Positions 47,126 to 57,026 of a DNA stretch of 64,000 bases are shown here, piece by piece; the stretch's first letter is position 1, and every line of letters begins with the position of its first letter. A program made the translations under genes and the position numbers. This DNA comes from CBDBEU01 sp965204565. Its GTDB lineage: Bacteria; Pseudomonadota; Alphaproteobacteria; Rhizobiales; TMED25. The stretch is from NCBI GenBank assembly GCA_965204565.1, contig CBDBEU010000003.1:620001-684000 (forward strand). The letters run 5' to 3'. Below the pieces are notes generated by a model. That model worked only from the letters and a program-made list of their open reading frames with translations. It searched no databases and was not told the origin of the DNA.

Positions 47126-48258
47126 TCACATGCGCAAGACGCCGATGCGCGTCGCCTCGATCGGGGCGTTCAAACTGATCGCCAGAGATTGCGCCAGCAC
47201 TTCACGCGTCCTGCGCGGATCGATAACGCCGTCATCCCAAAGCCGCGCCGAGGGCCATGCCGGCGACATGGGCAAAGCCGGTCACCAGGGTGGTTTCATA
47301 TCGGGCCTTGAACTCGTCGAATTCCGAGCCGTCGACCACGCGCGCGATGATCTCACGCGCATTGTACTGGGCGCGCAGATCGCGCGGCACGATGCCGGGG
47401 ATTTCACTCGGATCGTAAAGCGGGGCGTCGGCGCTTGTCAGGTCGGGCCAGGCGCGCTCGGGCGCATTGGTCGAGGCGACGGCCTCGCGCGCCAACTCCA
47501 GTGCGTGGGCATCATCGCGCGCCATGGTATCGGCCACGCCCGACAGGCGGGTGTGCAGATCGGCGCCGCCCAGTTCTTCAGCGCTGACATCCTCGCCGGT
47601 GGCGACGCGCACCAAAGGGGCCTGCCAGAAAGATCATCGCCTGTTTTTCGACCATGATGGCGGTATCGGACATGGCCGGCACATAAGCGCTGCCCGCCGT
47701 GCATGAGCCCATGACCACGGCGATTTGGGCAATGCCCTTGGCCGACATGTTGGCCTGATTGAAGAACATGCGCCCGAAATGATCGCGGTCGGCGAAGACT
47801 TCGTCCTAGTGCGGCAGATTGGCACCGCCGGAATCGACCAGATAGATGCAAGTGAGGCGATTGGCTTCAGCGATCTCTTGGGCGCGCAGGTGCTTTTTCA
47901 CCGTCATCGGATAATAGGTGCCGCCCTTTACAGTCGCGTCATTGCACACGACCATGCAAAGTCGGCCAGAGACGCGCCCGATGCCGGTGATCAATCCAGT
48001 TGATGGTGCCTCGCCGTCATAAAGACCGTGAGCGGCGAAAGCGCCGACCTAGAGGAAATCCGATCCCGGATCAAGCAAGCGGGCGATGCGCTCGCGCGGC
48101 GCGAGCTTACCGCGTGACAGATGGCGCTCCAGCGCTGCCGCGCCGCCACCGGCGCTCTCCTGGACGGCAGTCATTTCCGCGATTGCCGCTTCCATGGCGG
48201 CGCGATTGGCGGCGAAGGCTTTGGAGTTCGCCTTGATGGCGGAGGTGAGAACTGCCAT
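47126..48258 (-). pseudogene. methylcrotonyl-CoA carboxylase beta subunit (carboxyltransferase), internal deletion and two TAG codons
   Basis: N-terminus MAVLTSAIKANSKAFAANRAAME and GGGAAALERHLSRGKLAPRERIARLLDPGSDFL, then TAG at 48049-48051. The same frame goes on to ITGIGRVSGRLCMVVCNDATVKGGTYYPMTVKKHLRAQEIAE, then a second TAG at 47806-47808, and GSCTAGSAYVPAMSD. A shift follows near 47617, then VRVATGEDVSAEELGGADLH. After VTGFAHVAGM the frame jumps to LWDDGVIDPRRTREVL, so about 150 codons of the C-terminal carboxyltransferase half are deleted. Leucine degradation step. Confidence 0.85.
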
Positions 48259-48259
48259 C

Positions 48260-49423
48260 TCAGGCCGCCTGACCGAACAGTTCGCGGCCGATCAGCAGGC
48301 GGCGGATTTCGCTAGTGCCGGCGCCGATCTCATAGAGCTTGGCATCGCGCAACAGCCGGGCCGCAGGATAGTCGTTCATGTAGCCATTGGCGCCAAGCAG
48401 CTGCACCGCATCGAGCGCCACCTTTGTTGCGCTTTCGGCTGCGAACAATATGCATCCCGCCGCGTCGGTGCGCCGTCCGCTGCCAAGGTCGAAACTGGAG
48501 GCCACTGCATAGGAAAAGGCGCGTGCGGCGCTCAACGCGGTCACCATGTCGGCAATCTTGGCGCGCACCAGCTGAAACTCGCCAATCGGGCGATCGAACT
48601 GCCGGCGGTCGCGGATGTAAGGGAGGACCACGTCGATCGCTGCCTGCATGATGCCAAGCGGTCCGCCGCTGAGGACCACCCGCTCGGTATCGAGCCCCGA
48701 CATCAGAACGCCGACGCCCTTGCCTTCGGTGCCCAGAACATTGGCGGCGGGAACCGCGCAATTCTCAAAAGTAAGCTCGCAAGTATTGGAACCGCGCATG
48801 CCGAGCTTGTTGAACGGCTCGGAAGCGCAAAAACCTTCAAACGATTTTTCGATGATGAGGGCGGTAATGCCGTGCGAGCCGGCATCCGGGTCGGTCTTGG
48901 CGTAGACAACAAGCGTGTCGGCATCCGGGCCGTTGGTGATCCAGGTCTTGGCGCCGTTCAGTACATAGGCCTCGCCGCGGCGCTCGGCAGCAAGCCGCAT
49001 GGAGAGGACGTCCGATCCGGCGCCGGCTTCGGACATGGCAAGCGCGCCGACATGCTCGCCCGAGCACAGTTTCGGCAGATAGGTTTCAAGCTGGTCCGGC
49101 GTGCCGTGGCGCGCGATCTGATTGACGCAGAGATTTGAGTGCGCGCCGTAGGAAAGACCGAGCGAGGCCGAGGCACGGCTCAATTCCTCGACCGCCACCA
49201 ATTGCGCGAGATAGCCAAAGCCCGAACCGCCATGGTCTTCAGGTGCTGTGATGCCCAGAAGACCGAGCGCGCCGAGTTCCGGCCACAGATCGCGGGCGAA
49301 CTTGTTTGACTGGTCGATCTCGGCAGCGCGCGGCGCCAGCTTGTCGGCGGCCCAGCGCCGCGCGGTTTGCTGGAGCGCTGCGATCTCTTCGCTCACCGGC
49401 ACTGTGAGTGCAGCATCAATCAT
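48260..49423 (-). CDS. isovaleryl-CoA dehydrogenase (acyl-CoA dehydrogenase family)
   Basis: FAD enzyme oxidising isovaleryl-CoA to 3-methylcrotonyl-CoA, passing electrons to ETF. 387 residues with LGLLGITAPEDHGGSGFGYLAQLVA, AMSEAGAGSDVLSMR, WITNGPDADTLVVYAKTDP, and C-terminal GYMNDYPAARLLRDAKLYEIGAGTSEIRR. Its position two bases from the carboxylase beta gene, as in leucine (liu/ivd) operons, supports the substrate call over generic acyl-CoA dehydrogenase. Confidence 0.9.
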   Translation of the reverse strand: MIDAALTVPVSEEIAALQQTARRWAADKLAPRAAEIDQSNKFARDLWPELGALGLLGITAPEDHGGSGFGYLAQLVAVEELSRASASLGLSYGAHSNLCVNQIARHGTPDQLETYLPKLCSGEHVGALAMSEAGAGSDVLSMRLAAERRGEAYVLNGAKTWITNGPDADTLVVYAKTDPDAGSHGITALIIEKSFEGFCASEPFNKLGMRGSNTCELTFENCAVPAANVLGTEGKGVGVLMSGLDTERVVLSGGPLGIMQAAIDVVLPYIRDRRQFDRPIGEFQLVRAKIADMVTALSAARAFSYAVASSFDLGSGRRTDAAGCILFAAESATKVALDAVQLLGANGYMNDYPAARLLRDAKLYEIGAGTSEIRRLLIGRELFGQAA

Positions 49424-49461
49424 TCACTCGCCTCCAGTTGGGGCGTGCCTTCGCCCCGGCT

Positions 49462-52400
49462 TCATGCGGCGCTTTGCTCAGGACTATCGCGGGGCTCTCT
49501 TTCGAGTTCGGCGAGCAATCGCGTCTGGTTCTGGTGCATATGGGCAATTGCTTCTTCCTTGACCGGGCCAAATCCTCTGACATCGTCATAGAGCGCGACA
49601 ATCTTGGCAATGATATCAGCATTTTGCGGCGTTGCCTGCGTCAGTAAGCGGGGGATGAGTTCCTCATATTCGCTGACCAACGCCCGATCCATACGCCGCT
49701 CAGGGGTTCTGGCGAACGGATCACACAATGTGCCGCGTAACGATTTAGCGCGGGTCAGCGCACGCAACACCCATATGAACCAGGGTCCGAACTCGCGCTT
49801 CTTTGGTCTTCCATCGGGCGCGGTTCCCCGCAGGAAGGGCGGCGCCAGATTGAAGCGGATGCGAAAGTCGCCCTCGAAATGCCGGCTCAGTTCGTCTTGT
49901 GATGCTTTCTCGCTCAACAGCCGCGCGACCTCATATTCGTCCTTGTAGGCAAGCACGCGAGCATAGGTTGTCGCGACTGCACGCGGAAGGCTGTCGCCCA
50001 GGCCAAGCGCGTCTGCCCGCTCGCGGGCGCGCGCCACCAGTGCACGGTAGCGCGCGGCCAGCGTTTGGTTCTGCCAGGCGGCAAGATGGGCGCTGCGATG
50101 CTTGATCACCTCGTCCAGCGACATGTCGCAAAGCGCCCTATGTGTCCGTTTTGCCCGCGTCAGTTTTCCAACAAGGCCAGGATCATGCGCGAGCTTGCGG
50201 CCCCAATGAAACGCGGTCATGTTCGCCTAGACAGCAACACCGTTGATTTCGACCGCCTGTTCGATGGCCGAAAGATGCAGCGGGATCAGCCCGCGCTGCC
50301 AGGCAAATCCCACCATCATGATGTTGGTGGCGATGGCATCACCTGCCAGTTGTTCGGCGAATTGGGTGAAATTGAAACAGGCCGGATCAGGCCGGACATT
50401 GCCGCGAATTGTTGTTTCGACAGCATGCGCCCTGAAATCGAAATCGCGGTCTCTGACAAAATCTGCGACCGGCGTCACTATGGTGTTGATCAGCCCGTGG
50501 GTGCGCGAAGGCTCACACAAGGTGATGCCGTCCTTTGAGGCGGCGACCACGTCATCGGCGGCGATCAAAAGGTTCGCCGAGCCGGTGGCGATGCGCGGGC
50601 TTGTCACATGGCGTTCGCCCGCACCGATGCGAATATGGCTCAACACCGCGCCGCCCTTTTGCGCAAGCCCCGCCATGTCGAGCACCATCGGCGACAGGCC
50701 CTGGAGATGGGCCGCCATGCCAAGAATAGCGCCGATGGTCAGAACGCCGGTGCCGCCAACGCCGGTAACCGCAATGTTCCAGGGACGGTCTGCGACCTCC
50801 ATGATTTGCGGCTCGGGCAGGTCAGAGAAATCCGCTCCGCTGACAGCCGCCTGACGTTTTGGCTGACCGCCGGCAATGGTCAGGAGTGACGGGCAGAAGC
50901 CCTTGAGACAGGAATAGTCCTTGTTGCAGCTCGACTGGTTGATGCGCCGCTTGCGGCCAAATTCGGTCTCCAGCGGTTCGATCGAAACGCAATTCGATTG
51001 CTCAGAACAATCGCCGCAGCCCTCGCATACGCCCTCAACGATATGCACCCTCAGGGCCGGGTCTTGCATGATGCCGCGTTTGCGCCGGCGCCGCCTTTCG
51101 GCCGCGCAGGTCTGCACATAGACGATTGCCGAACAGCCCGGTACGCCGCGCAAATGCACCATCACCTGATCGATTTCGTCGCGGTGGCGCACACTCACCC
51201 CCGGGGCGAGATCGTGCCTGGCATAGGCCTCAGGCCGGTCGGAGAGAAGATAGATCGGCTCCACGCCCTCCTGGTGCAATTGGTGGGTGATCCTTTGCGG
51301 CGTCAGATGCTTGTCAAGCGGCTGGCCGCCGGTCATCGCCACAGCGTCGTTATACAAGAGCTTGTAAGTGATGTTGACGCCGGCAGAGACCGACTGGCGG
51401 ATCGCCAGAATACCGGAGTGGAAATAGGTGCCGTCACCGAGATTGGTGAAGATATGCGGCTCGTCGGTGAACGGCGCCAGCCCGCACCAGCCAACACCCT
51501 CGCCGCCCATCTGGGAGAAGGTCTGGGTATTGCGGTCCATCCACTGGACCATGAAATGACAGCCAATGCCGGCGAGCGCGCGGCTGCCTTCAGGAACTCT
51601 TGTCGAGGTGTTGTGGGGGCAGCCCGAGCAGTAAAACGGTGTTCTGACAATCGGCGGCTGGTGGCTGCTGGTCATCTAATAGCGCGCCGCCAGCCGTTCG
51701 GCACGCTCGGCAATATGGCCGCGAAGGCTTTCGTCTAGAGGGTCGAGCCGCAGCAGGCGTCCGGCGGTGGCGCCGACAGTCAGCGCCTCATTCAGCGGCA
51801 GGAAATGGCGGTCTTCCGCATCCAGCTTGCCGATGATGCGCGGGCACACATCGGCGCGCCAGTTGAACAGGTGCTGCTTGACCTGATTTTCGATCATTTC
51901 GCGGCGCTCCTCGACGATCAGGATTTCTTCGAGCCCTTCGCAGAAGCGGCGGATGCCAGCCGGTTCCAGCGGCCAGAGCATGCGCACCTTGTAGATGCGA
52001 AGCCCTATGCGTGCGGCATCGCCAATGCCGAGCATCGCCAGCGCCTGACGGACATCCTCATAGGCCTTGCCCGAGGCGACGATGCCAAAGCGTGCGCCTT
52101 CATGGTCCATCACCGTCTCATCGGTACCATTGGCTCTGGCAAAGGCGACGGCGGCATCGAGTTTGAAGTTTTGCAGGCGCTCGTCCTGAATGAGCGCCGG
52201 ATCCGGCCAGCGCAGATTGAGGCCGCCGGGCCGCATCTCGAAATCTTCCGGCGCGACAAATTCGCGCGCCTCGCCGGAAAGGCCGACAGCGGCGCTGGTC
52301 TCGACCGTATCGGCGATGACCTTGAAGCCGACCCAGCAGCCGAAATAGCGCGACAGCGCGATGCCCAGCAGGCCGAGTTCGAGGAATTCGTGGATTGATG

Positions 52401-52757
52401 CAGGATAGAGCACCGGCATCATTGCCGACATGAAGGCATGATCTGTCTGATTCGGCAGCGAGGAGGATTTGCAGGTGTGATCATCGCCGGCAATGCACAA
52501 CACGCCGCCATTTGGCGCCGAACCTGCGGCATTGGCGTGCTTGAACACATCGCCGGTGCGATCGACACCCGGGCCCTTGCCATACCAGATGCCGACAACA
52601 CCATCCTTGCGCGCGCCGGGCGAGAGGTGCAGCTGCTGGCTGCCCCAGATGGCGGTAGCGGCGAGGTCTTCATTGAGGCCCGGTTTGGACACCACCCCGT
52701 GCTGGTCGAGAAACTTCTCGGCCTTGATCAATTGCTGTTCATAGCCGCCGAGCGGTG
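49462..52757 (-). pseudogene. indolepyruvate ferredoxin oxidoreductase-family protein, N-terminus lost, two in-frame TAG codons
   Basis: Single-chain thiamine-diphosphate/iron-sulfur 2-oxoacid oxidoreductase that in full is about 1,150 residues. Retained: GDDHTCKSSSLPNQTDHAFM, VRTPFYCSGCPHNTSTRVPEG, the thiamine-binding region GGEGVGWCGLAPFT with LGDGTYFHSG, the iron-sulfur motifs CEGCGDCSEQSNC and CNKDYSCLKGFCPS, the gamma-type domain AVTGVGGTGVLTIG, and the DUF6537-type C-terminus. The frame is continuous across 3.3 kb except TAG at 51676-51678 and TAG at 50227-50229; no indel is seen. The N-terminal fifth is replaced by IS1380 at 52758. The substrate label is by family. Confidence 0.85.
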
Positions 52758-53032
52758 AGCCGCGATAGCCGGAGATGCGCCGCAGATGGGTCGGCGGGCG
52801 ACCCGCAGGGCGCTTGAGCACAGGCGCAATCCTGCTTTCCGGAACAACGGTCTTCCCAGGCCGGACGGCGTAGGAACAGCCTTCCGCCTCCGGCGTCTTG
52901 TAGAGCTCCGGGATGGCAAAAGCGGCATCGGTCCGGAAGAACCGCATCAGCTCACAATCCGCATATCGCGCCAACACCGGCTTGAGCACATTTTCCCGGC
53001 CATCGGCGCTGTGAACATTGCCGGGGTGCAAA
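52758..53032 (-). mobile_element. IS1380 internal fragment fused in frame to the oxidoreductase
   Basis: Minus strand HPGNVHSADGRENVLKPVLARYAD, MRFFRTDAAFAIPELYKTPEAEG, KTVVPESRIAPVLKRPAGRPPTHLRRI, then the oxidoreductase RGSPLGGYEQQ. Both edges are internal to IS1380, so it arose by recombination rather than clean insertion. Confidence 0.78.
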
Positions 53033-53035
53033 AAC

Positions 53036-53480
53036 GGCTGATATGCTTAACAAACCGCCCGCTCACCCAATTGGTCGTGCTCCAAACGCAGCTGGACCAA
53101 CGGTTCAAATTCACAGTGACAGAATTGACGCCTTGGTGGGGGAAATCCTGTCACTGGCAAGGTTCAGGGGTGCCGCTGCCGGGGCAGCATCGGTAGCGGC
53201 AAGTGGTTTTAGCCGCAGCCAACCGCCGTCGGCAGGCCGGCAGACCAGATACCGTTGCGATGCACCCAGCCGCGGTGCGGTCCGGCGCGGCAGTCGAGAT
53301 GGAATCCATGGGCCAGTCTGACCTGCGGCCCGCTTGCCGGGGTGCTGGCCGCCACCGGCAGATTGGCCGCGCCGGTGATGATCGATTTCATTTGGTGCCT
53401 CCCATTTGCAAAACGTGAAGCCACTATATCGCTTTCGGCGGTGCTGTGTATCTCTGAACGCATGGGAGCCCGTCACTTCG
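53036..53480 (-). other. about 450 bp with no recognised gene
   Basis: The best candidate is a minus-strand frame from an ATG near 53391 reading MKSIITGAANLPVAASTPAS and ending at 53209 (about 60 residues). I do not recognise it, and the preceding GGGAGGCACC is a passable ribosome site. The plus strand holds one open stretch from 53043 without a family match. Probably a gene remnant. Confidence 0.35.
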
Positions 53481-53521
53481 GCGTTTTGTTCACCATTGTG
53501 TGGCGCGTTGGCGATCCAAAT

Positions 53522-53819
53522 TCAGGGCTGCCCGGCAAGTTCCATCGCGGCCAGGCCGATTTCGACGGTGACCATGCCGGTCATCTGCATGGTGGCGCAG
53601 ATCGCCCTTGGCGCAGATTGCCGGCGTTGCGATCAACTCGCACATCTGCACCGAGAGCTGCTGGTCGTCGGACGACTGGCCCTCATATTTGTGCAGATAA
53701 CCGCCGGTTCTGGTGATCATCGCCACGGTTTGCGGCAGTGCGTCGGCAACGATCTGCCATTCCTGAAACATGTCGCCGCGGGCGGCGGCGGCGCGGGCCA
53801 TCACGGCCTGCGGGCTCAT
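53522..53819 (-). pseudogene. possible CMD-like remnant
   Basis: MSPQAVMARAAAARGDMFQEWQIVADALPQTVAMITRTGGYLHKYEG, then QLSVQMCELIATPAICA; a shift near 53600 leads to MQMTGMVTVEIGLAAMELAGQP and a stop at 53522. The pattern Q-x-R/C-ELIATPAICA resembles the CMD core helix, and the last segment a CMD C-terminal repeat. The assignment is weak, and middle codons appear to be missing. Confidence 0.3.
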
Positions 53820-53953
53820 GTCGGCCGGATCGAAAGGCGGTGTTGAGGCAATGGTCGCTCCCGGTGGGTCTGGGCTGTGACAGGAGCTGGCGGGTCAGCC
53901 TGGTAATGTCCGAGGCGTGGTGCCAAAGGTTGCATGGCGAGGTGGGCCAAATG

Positions 53954-54172
53954 CTAGCCTTCAATACGGTCGGAATCGATAAGCAAAGCGTGAATGGTGG
54001 GGTGTCTTTCGGCAAGATCGCCAAATTCAAGCAGGTCAGGACGTTTGGATTTGAGGTGGGAAAAAAATCCGAAAAGGTGATTTTCCTCGGGCTTGGCGTC
54101 GGGGCCGAGCGTTGCCACCACCCATCTGTCCCACTCATCGATGATTTCAACCTTGCATTCTTCGTCGGTCAC
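53954..54172 (-). CDS. small acidic protein of unknown function
   Basis: 72 residues from the ATG at 54172: MTDEECKVEIIDEWDRWVVATLGPD, ENHLFGFFSHLKSKRPDLLEF, RHPTIHALLIDSDRIEG. Acidic, soluble, with no membrane helix or Cys pair. The frame is clean and bounded by its own stop. I do not recognise the family. Confidence 0.55.
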   Translation of the reverse strand: MTDEECKVEIIDEWDRWVVATLGPDAKPEENHLFGFFSHLKSKRPDLLEFGDLAERHPTIHALLIDSDRIEG

Positions 54173-54231
54173 GAACGATCTCCAGATTCACGGCATCAAG
54201 GCCGTGCGATTTAACATGTCGATTGATAATA

Positions 54232-54495
54232 TCACTGCGGCACGGATGATGCCGCGCTGTTGAGGCGTTGCGCGAGAATCAACGCGAGCGCGCCGCGCTG
54301 CGCCGGATCGTGGCCTTGGAATTCGACCTCTCGGCACCGACAACTCTCGGCACCGACAAAATTGCGCATGATGTTCGATTTGGCACCGGGCAACTCGGTG
54401 CGCTGATTGGCGACGGGCTTTTTCGCCCTTGGTGTCGGGCTGAGCTGTCTTGGCCGCAGCTCTCGCCTTTGCCCGGGCCTTGGCTTTGGTCATAG
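54232..54495 (-). pseudogene. Ala/Lys-rich small protein of unknown function, frameshifted
   Basis: The ATG at 54495 begins MTKAKARAKARAAAKTAQPD, a basic Ala/Lys repeat tail. Around 54410 a neighbouring frame reads KPVANQRTELPGAKSNIMRNFVGAES and continues EVEFQGHDPAQRGALALILAQRLN, which looks more protein-like than the starting frame. A 16-bp tandem repeat CTCTCGGCACCGACAA lies at 54328 and 54344. Function unknown. Confidence 0.4.
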
Positions 54496-54717
54496 GAGTT
54501 TCACCTTTCCAGTGGCCAAATTGTCGGCGGTTGCATTGAATGCGAGATCGCCCGGCACGCCGGCAAACGGCTGATCGCCGCCGACCGTATATCAGCATAT
54601 CATGGCGTTCAGGGCAGCACCCATTTGTATAGTCCACGCCGCCAATATCAGCAAAACCGGCAGCGCCATGTTGGTGAATGTACTGGCACGCGACTCAGAT
54701 AGATTGATCAAGCTATA

Positions 54718-54945
54718 GTGGAACGTCAGAAGTGGAGATGCAGATTGCCTGAGAGCGGATTTGTCTGTCCTTCCTGCGGCGAGCCTGTTGGCCGCAGGAA
54801 CACCCAGCCGGGCGGGTTGGTTGGCACGGCCTGCAAGTTCTGCAGGGCGGTGATCACGCTGAAACATGTCGAGCTGTGGATGAAGCAGGCGGCGATTGAA
54901 AAAGCCCGCAGCGCCATCGCCGAACGCAACAAGACCGAGGACTGA
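54718..54945 (+). CDS. small zinc-ribbon protein, unknown function
   Basis: About 75 residues from GTG 54718, or fewer from a later start. Two CxxC pairs, CPSCGEPVGR and CKFCRAVI, form a zinc ribbon, followed by an amphipathic helix VELWMKQAAIEKARSAIAERNK. No enzyme motif. Start uncertain. Confidence 0.5.
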   Translation: MERQKWRCRLPESGFVCPSCGEPVGRRNTQPGGLVGTACKFCRAVITLKHVELWMKQAAIEKARSAIAERNKTED

Positions 54946-55126
54946 GCAATGCTGCCGCCCATCTGATTGCGCGACGGCATCAGGCACGGCAGGTCCTGGC
55001 GGCACGATCCTTGCTGTGCTGTAAGCGGTTGTGAAATCACAACCTGAGAGTTGTCTTGCCATCAAATAGCCACAAGCGGGGGCCATCCGAGCCCAAACTG
55101 CCTTCCCAATTTCTCAAAGGGTAACA

Positions 55127-55440
55127 ATGCGTTTTAAAAACGCAGTGCGGCGGCGTTTCGGTGCGCATGGTCGCAGCCAGCAATGGCCATCTGACGGGAA
55201 AGTCATTTGCGGGTACCGATACCGGACGCTGGAGCGTTCGCAGCGGCAAGCTTTGCATCATGCTGCGCGACTGGTTCGACGGTCAGACCCGGTGCAGCCA
55301 TGTGGTGCGCGGCGGCAATCGGTCCCGGGCGGAGACAGTACGCTTTCGCAAGATTCTGAGCGGCTCACGCCTGATTCGCAGCGGCGTCAGCTTTACTATC
55401 GATTTTAGTCCAACAGACGCTTATTCTATCCGTTGGTTTG
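55127..55440 (+). pseudogene. possible DUF995-like exported protein remnant
   Basis: The best frame reads HLTGKSFAGTDTGRWSVRSGKLCIMLRDWFDGQTRCSHVVRGGN. The pattern G-x-W-x-G-x-LC followed by DW-x-x-x-x-TRC is seen in small alphaproteobacterial exported proteins of the DUF995 type. No start codon with a signal peptide is present in that frame, and the 3' end runs into IS1380 at 55440. The family call is tentative. Confidence 0.35.
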
Positions 55441-55836
55441 TACCCACATTCCCTAGGTAACGTGACGTTTTCGCGCCTCCGACAGCCGGTAACATGTCAT
55501 ATTTCAGCATGTTGTGCGGGCTGTAGGGGGCGGATCACCCGCAGGGTGCAGGCGAAACGGGTGATATCAGGCTCGGTTTCGACAGTCGGGTGCGGCTGGC
55601 GGGTGCGGCTGGAATTCCATGGCTCGAAGGTCGGTTCCGACGGTGGCCCGTTGCCGTTCCGGGAGTTGGACGAGACCCCGGGATTGAACGATATTGCCGG
55701 CGATCCTCTCGGAGATCCGCGAAGCGTCCACAACCGTCTGCATTCCGTGGTCGGGCTTTTGCGGCAGTCGGTCTTCGGGCGATCGGCCGGATATGATGAT
55801 GTGAATGACGCGGACCGCCCGGCGCTCGATCCGGTG
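55440..55836 (+). mobile_element. IS1380 N-terminal fragment, plus orientation
   Basis: Starts at the IS end (CCCACATTCCCTAGGTAACG) and carries the same N-terminal transposase text as the copy near 32.6 kb: RELDETPGLNDIAGDPLGD and GYDDVNDADRPALDPV, where it is cut at GATCCGGTG (55828-55836). The same break point occurs in the 32.4 kb copy. Confidence 0.8.
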
Positions 55837-56150
55837 ACGGCGTCAGACGGATCACCTCGGCCGTCCTTTCATCCGGCGTGCCGGACGGGCGGCTTTTCTC
55901 GCGGAGCAGACCATCCACGCCTTCAGCCATGAACCGTTCCTGCCGGCGTTGGACGCATTTCTCCGACTTTCCGGTGGCGCGCACGATCCCCATCGTGCCG
56001 ACGCCATCGCTGCTCGACAGCACGATCCGGCATCGCCGGATGCGATATGATTGCTTCAAGCCGAATTCCGTCCTCGACCGTGATCGTCAGATGTGTTCCA
56101 GTGCCCATCCCAAAGAAGCGCACATCCGGAGCCGTTCGTCTCGATCAATC
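55837..56150 (-). mobile_element. IS630-family fragment (N-terminal HTH part)
   Basis: Minus strand: GTHLTITVEDGIRLEAIISHP, shift near 56040, then CRIVLSSSDGVGTMGIVRATGKSEKCVQRRQERFMAEGVDGLLREKSRPSG and EVIRLTP, the N-terminal helix-turn-helix region of an IS630 transposase. It is truncated at the IS1380 junction on the left and abuts the IS427-group element on the right. Confidence 0.75.
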
Positions 56151-56154
56151 CACT

Positions 56155-57024
56155 AGGTTGTCGTGGACAAAGCTTGACGTGAGATTCACATTTGGATTCA
56201 AGGCTGCCTTTTGGAGGCGGCCTTGGGCGAGCGGATTGGTGTAACGGATGAGGAATGGGCGCTGATCGGGCTGCTGTTGGCGCCACATGAGATTCACATT
56301 GGAGCGCGGTCGCGGGTGACGTCCTGCACAGGACAACAGCCTGTATTTCGAAGGCATGATGTGGATCGCGCGAACCGGAGCGCAGTGGCGGGCCTCTGCG
56401 GGATGACTATGGCAAGTGAAACAGCATTTTCCGACGCTACCGAAGATGGGTCACGACCGGCGTGTTCGATGCGATGCTCGAGACGCTGGCCGAACCGGCG
56501 GGACGCGATGCCGCCGCCGACATAATCGATAGCACGGTGGTCCGGGCACATCATTGTGCCGTCGGCATAAAAAGGGGGCTCAGCAAACAGAGGGGCCTGG
56601 CCGGTCGCGCGGCGGCTTTACGACCAGGCTCCACGCGAGGTGCGATGCCAGAGGCCTCCCGCCCGGCTTTGTGCTGACACCTGGCCAAGCGCACGATGTA
56701 CAGGGCTTTGCACCGCTGTTCCGCATGATGACCGACCGCATTGAGGCGTTCCTCGCAGATCGCGGCTATGATGCCGATGCTATCCGCCAGGAAATCGCCG
56801 CCGCAGGCGTCGAAGCGGTGATCCCTGCAAAGAGCAATCGTCTTGACCGCATCACGCACGACCGGGCCAAATACAAATGGCGCAATCTCGTCGAGCGGTT
56901 GTTCAACAAACTCAAGAACTGGCGCAGGGTCGCCACCCGCTACGACAAAACCAAAGAGTCCTACCCTGGCTTCGTCGCCATCGCATCAATCAAACTCTGG
57001 ATACCATTTGTCCACGACAACCTA
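56155..57024 (+). mobile_element. IS427-group IS5 element 2, complete
   Basis: Inverted repeats AGGTTGTCGTGGACAAA (left) and TTGTCCACGACAACCT (right), both flanked by CTAG, consistent with the TA target duplication of this group. Length about 870 bp is standard. It carries one uninterrupted copy of the segment that is split in element 1. Confidence 0.85.
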
Positions 57025-57026
57025 GC
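56211..57026 (+). pseudogene. IS427-group transposase with presumed programmed frameshift, N-terminus damaged
   Basis: OrfA part: GVTDEEWALIGLLLAP, a small disturbance near 56300-56400, then FDAMLETLAEPAGRDAAADIIDSTVVRAHHCAVGIK. At A5G5 (56570-56579) the OrfB part continues in the -1 frame: GAQQTEGPGRSRGGFTTRLHARCDARGLPPGFVLTPGQAHDVQG to LVERLFNKLKNWRRVATRYDKTKES. Both copies in this window have the same run, as expected for a programmed -1 site. Shifts in the first third make this copy probably inactive. Confidence 0.75.
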
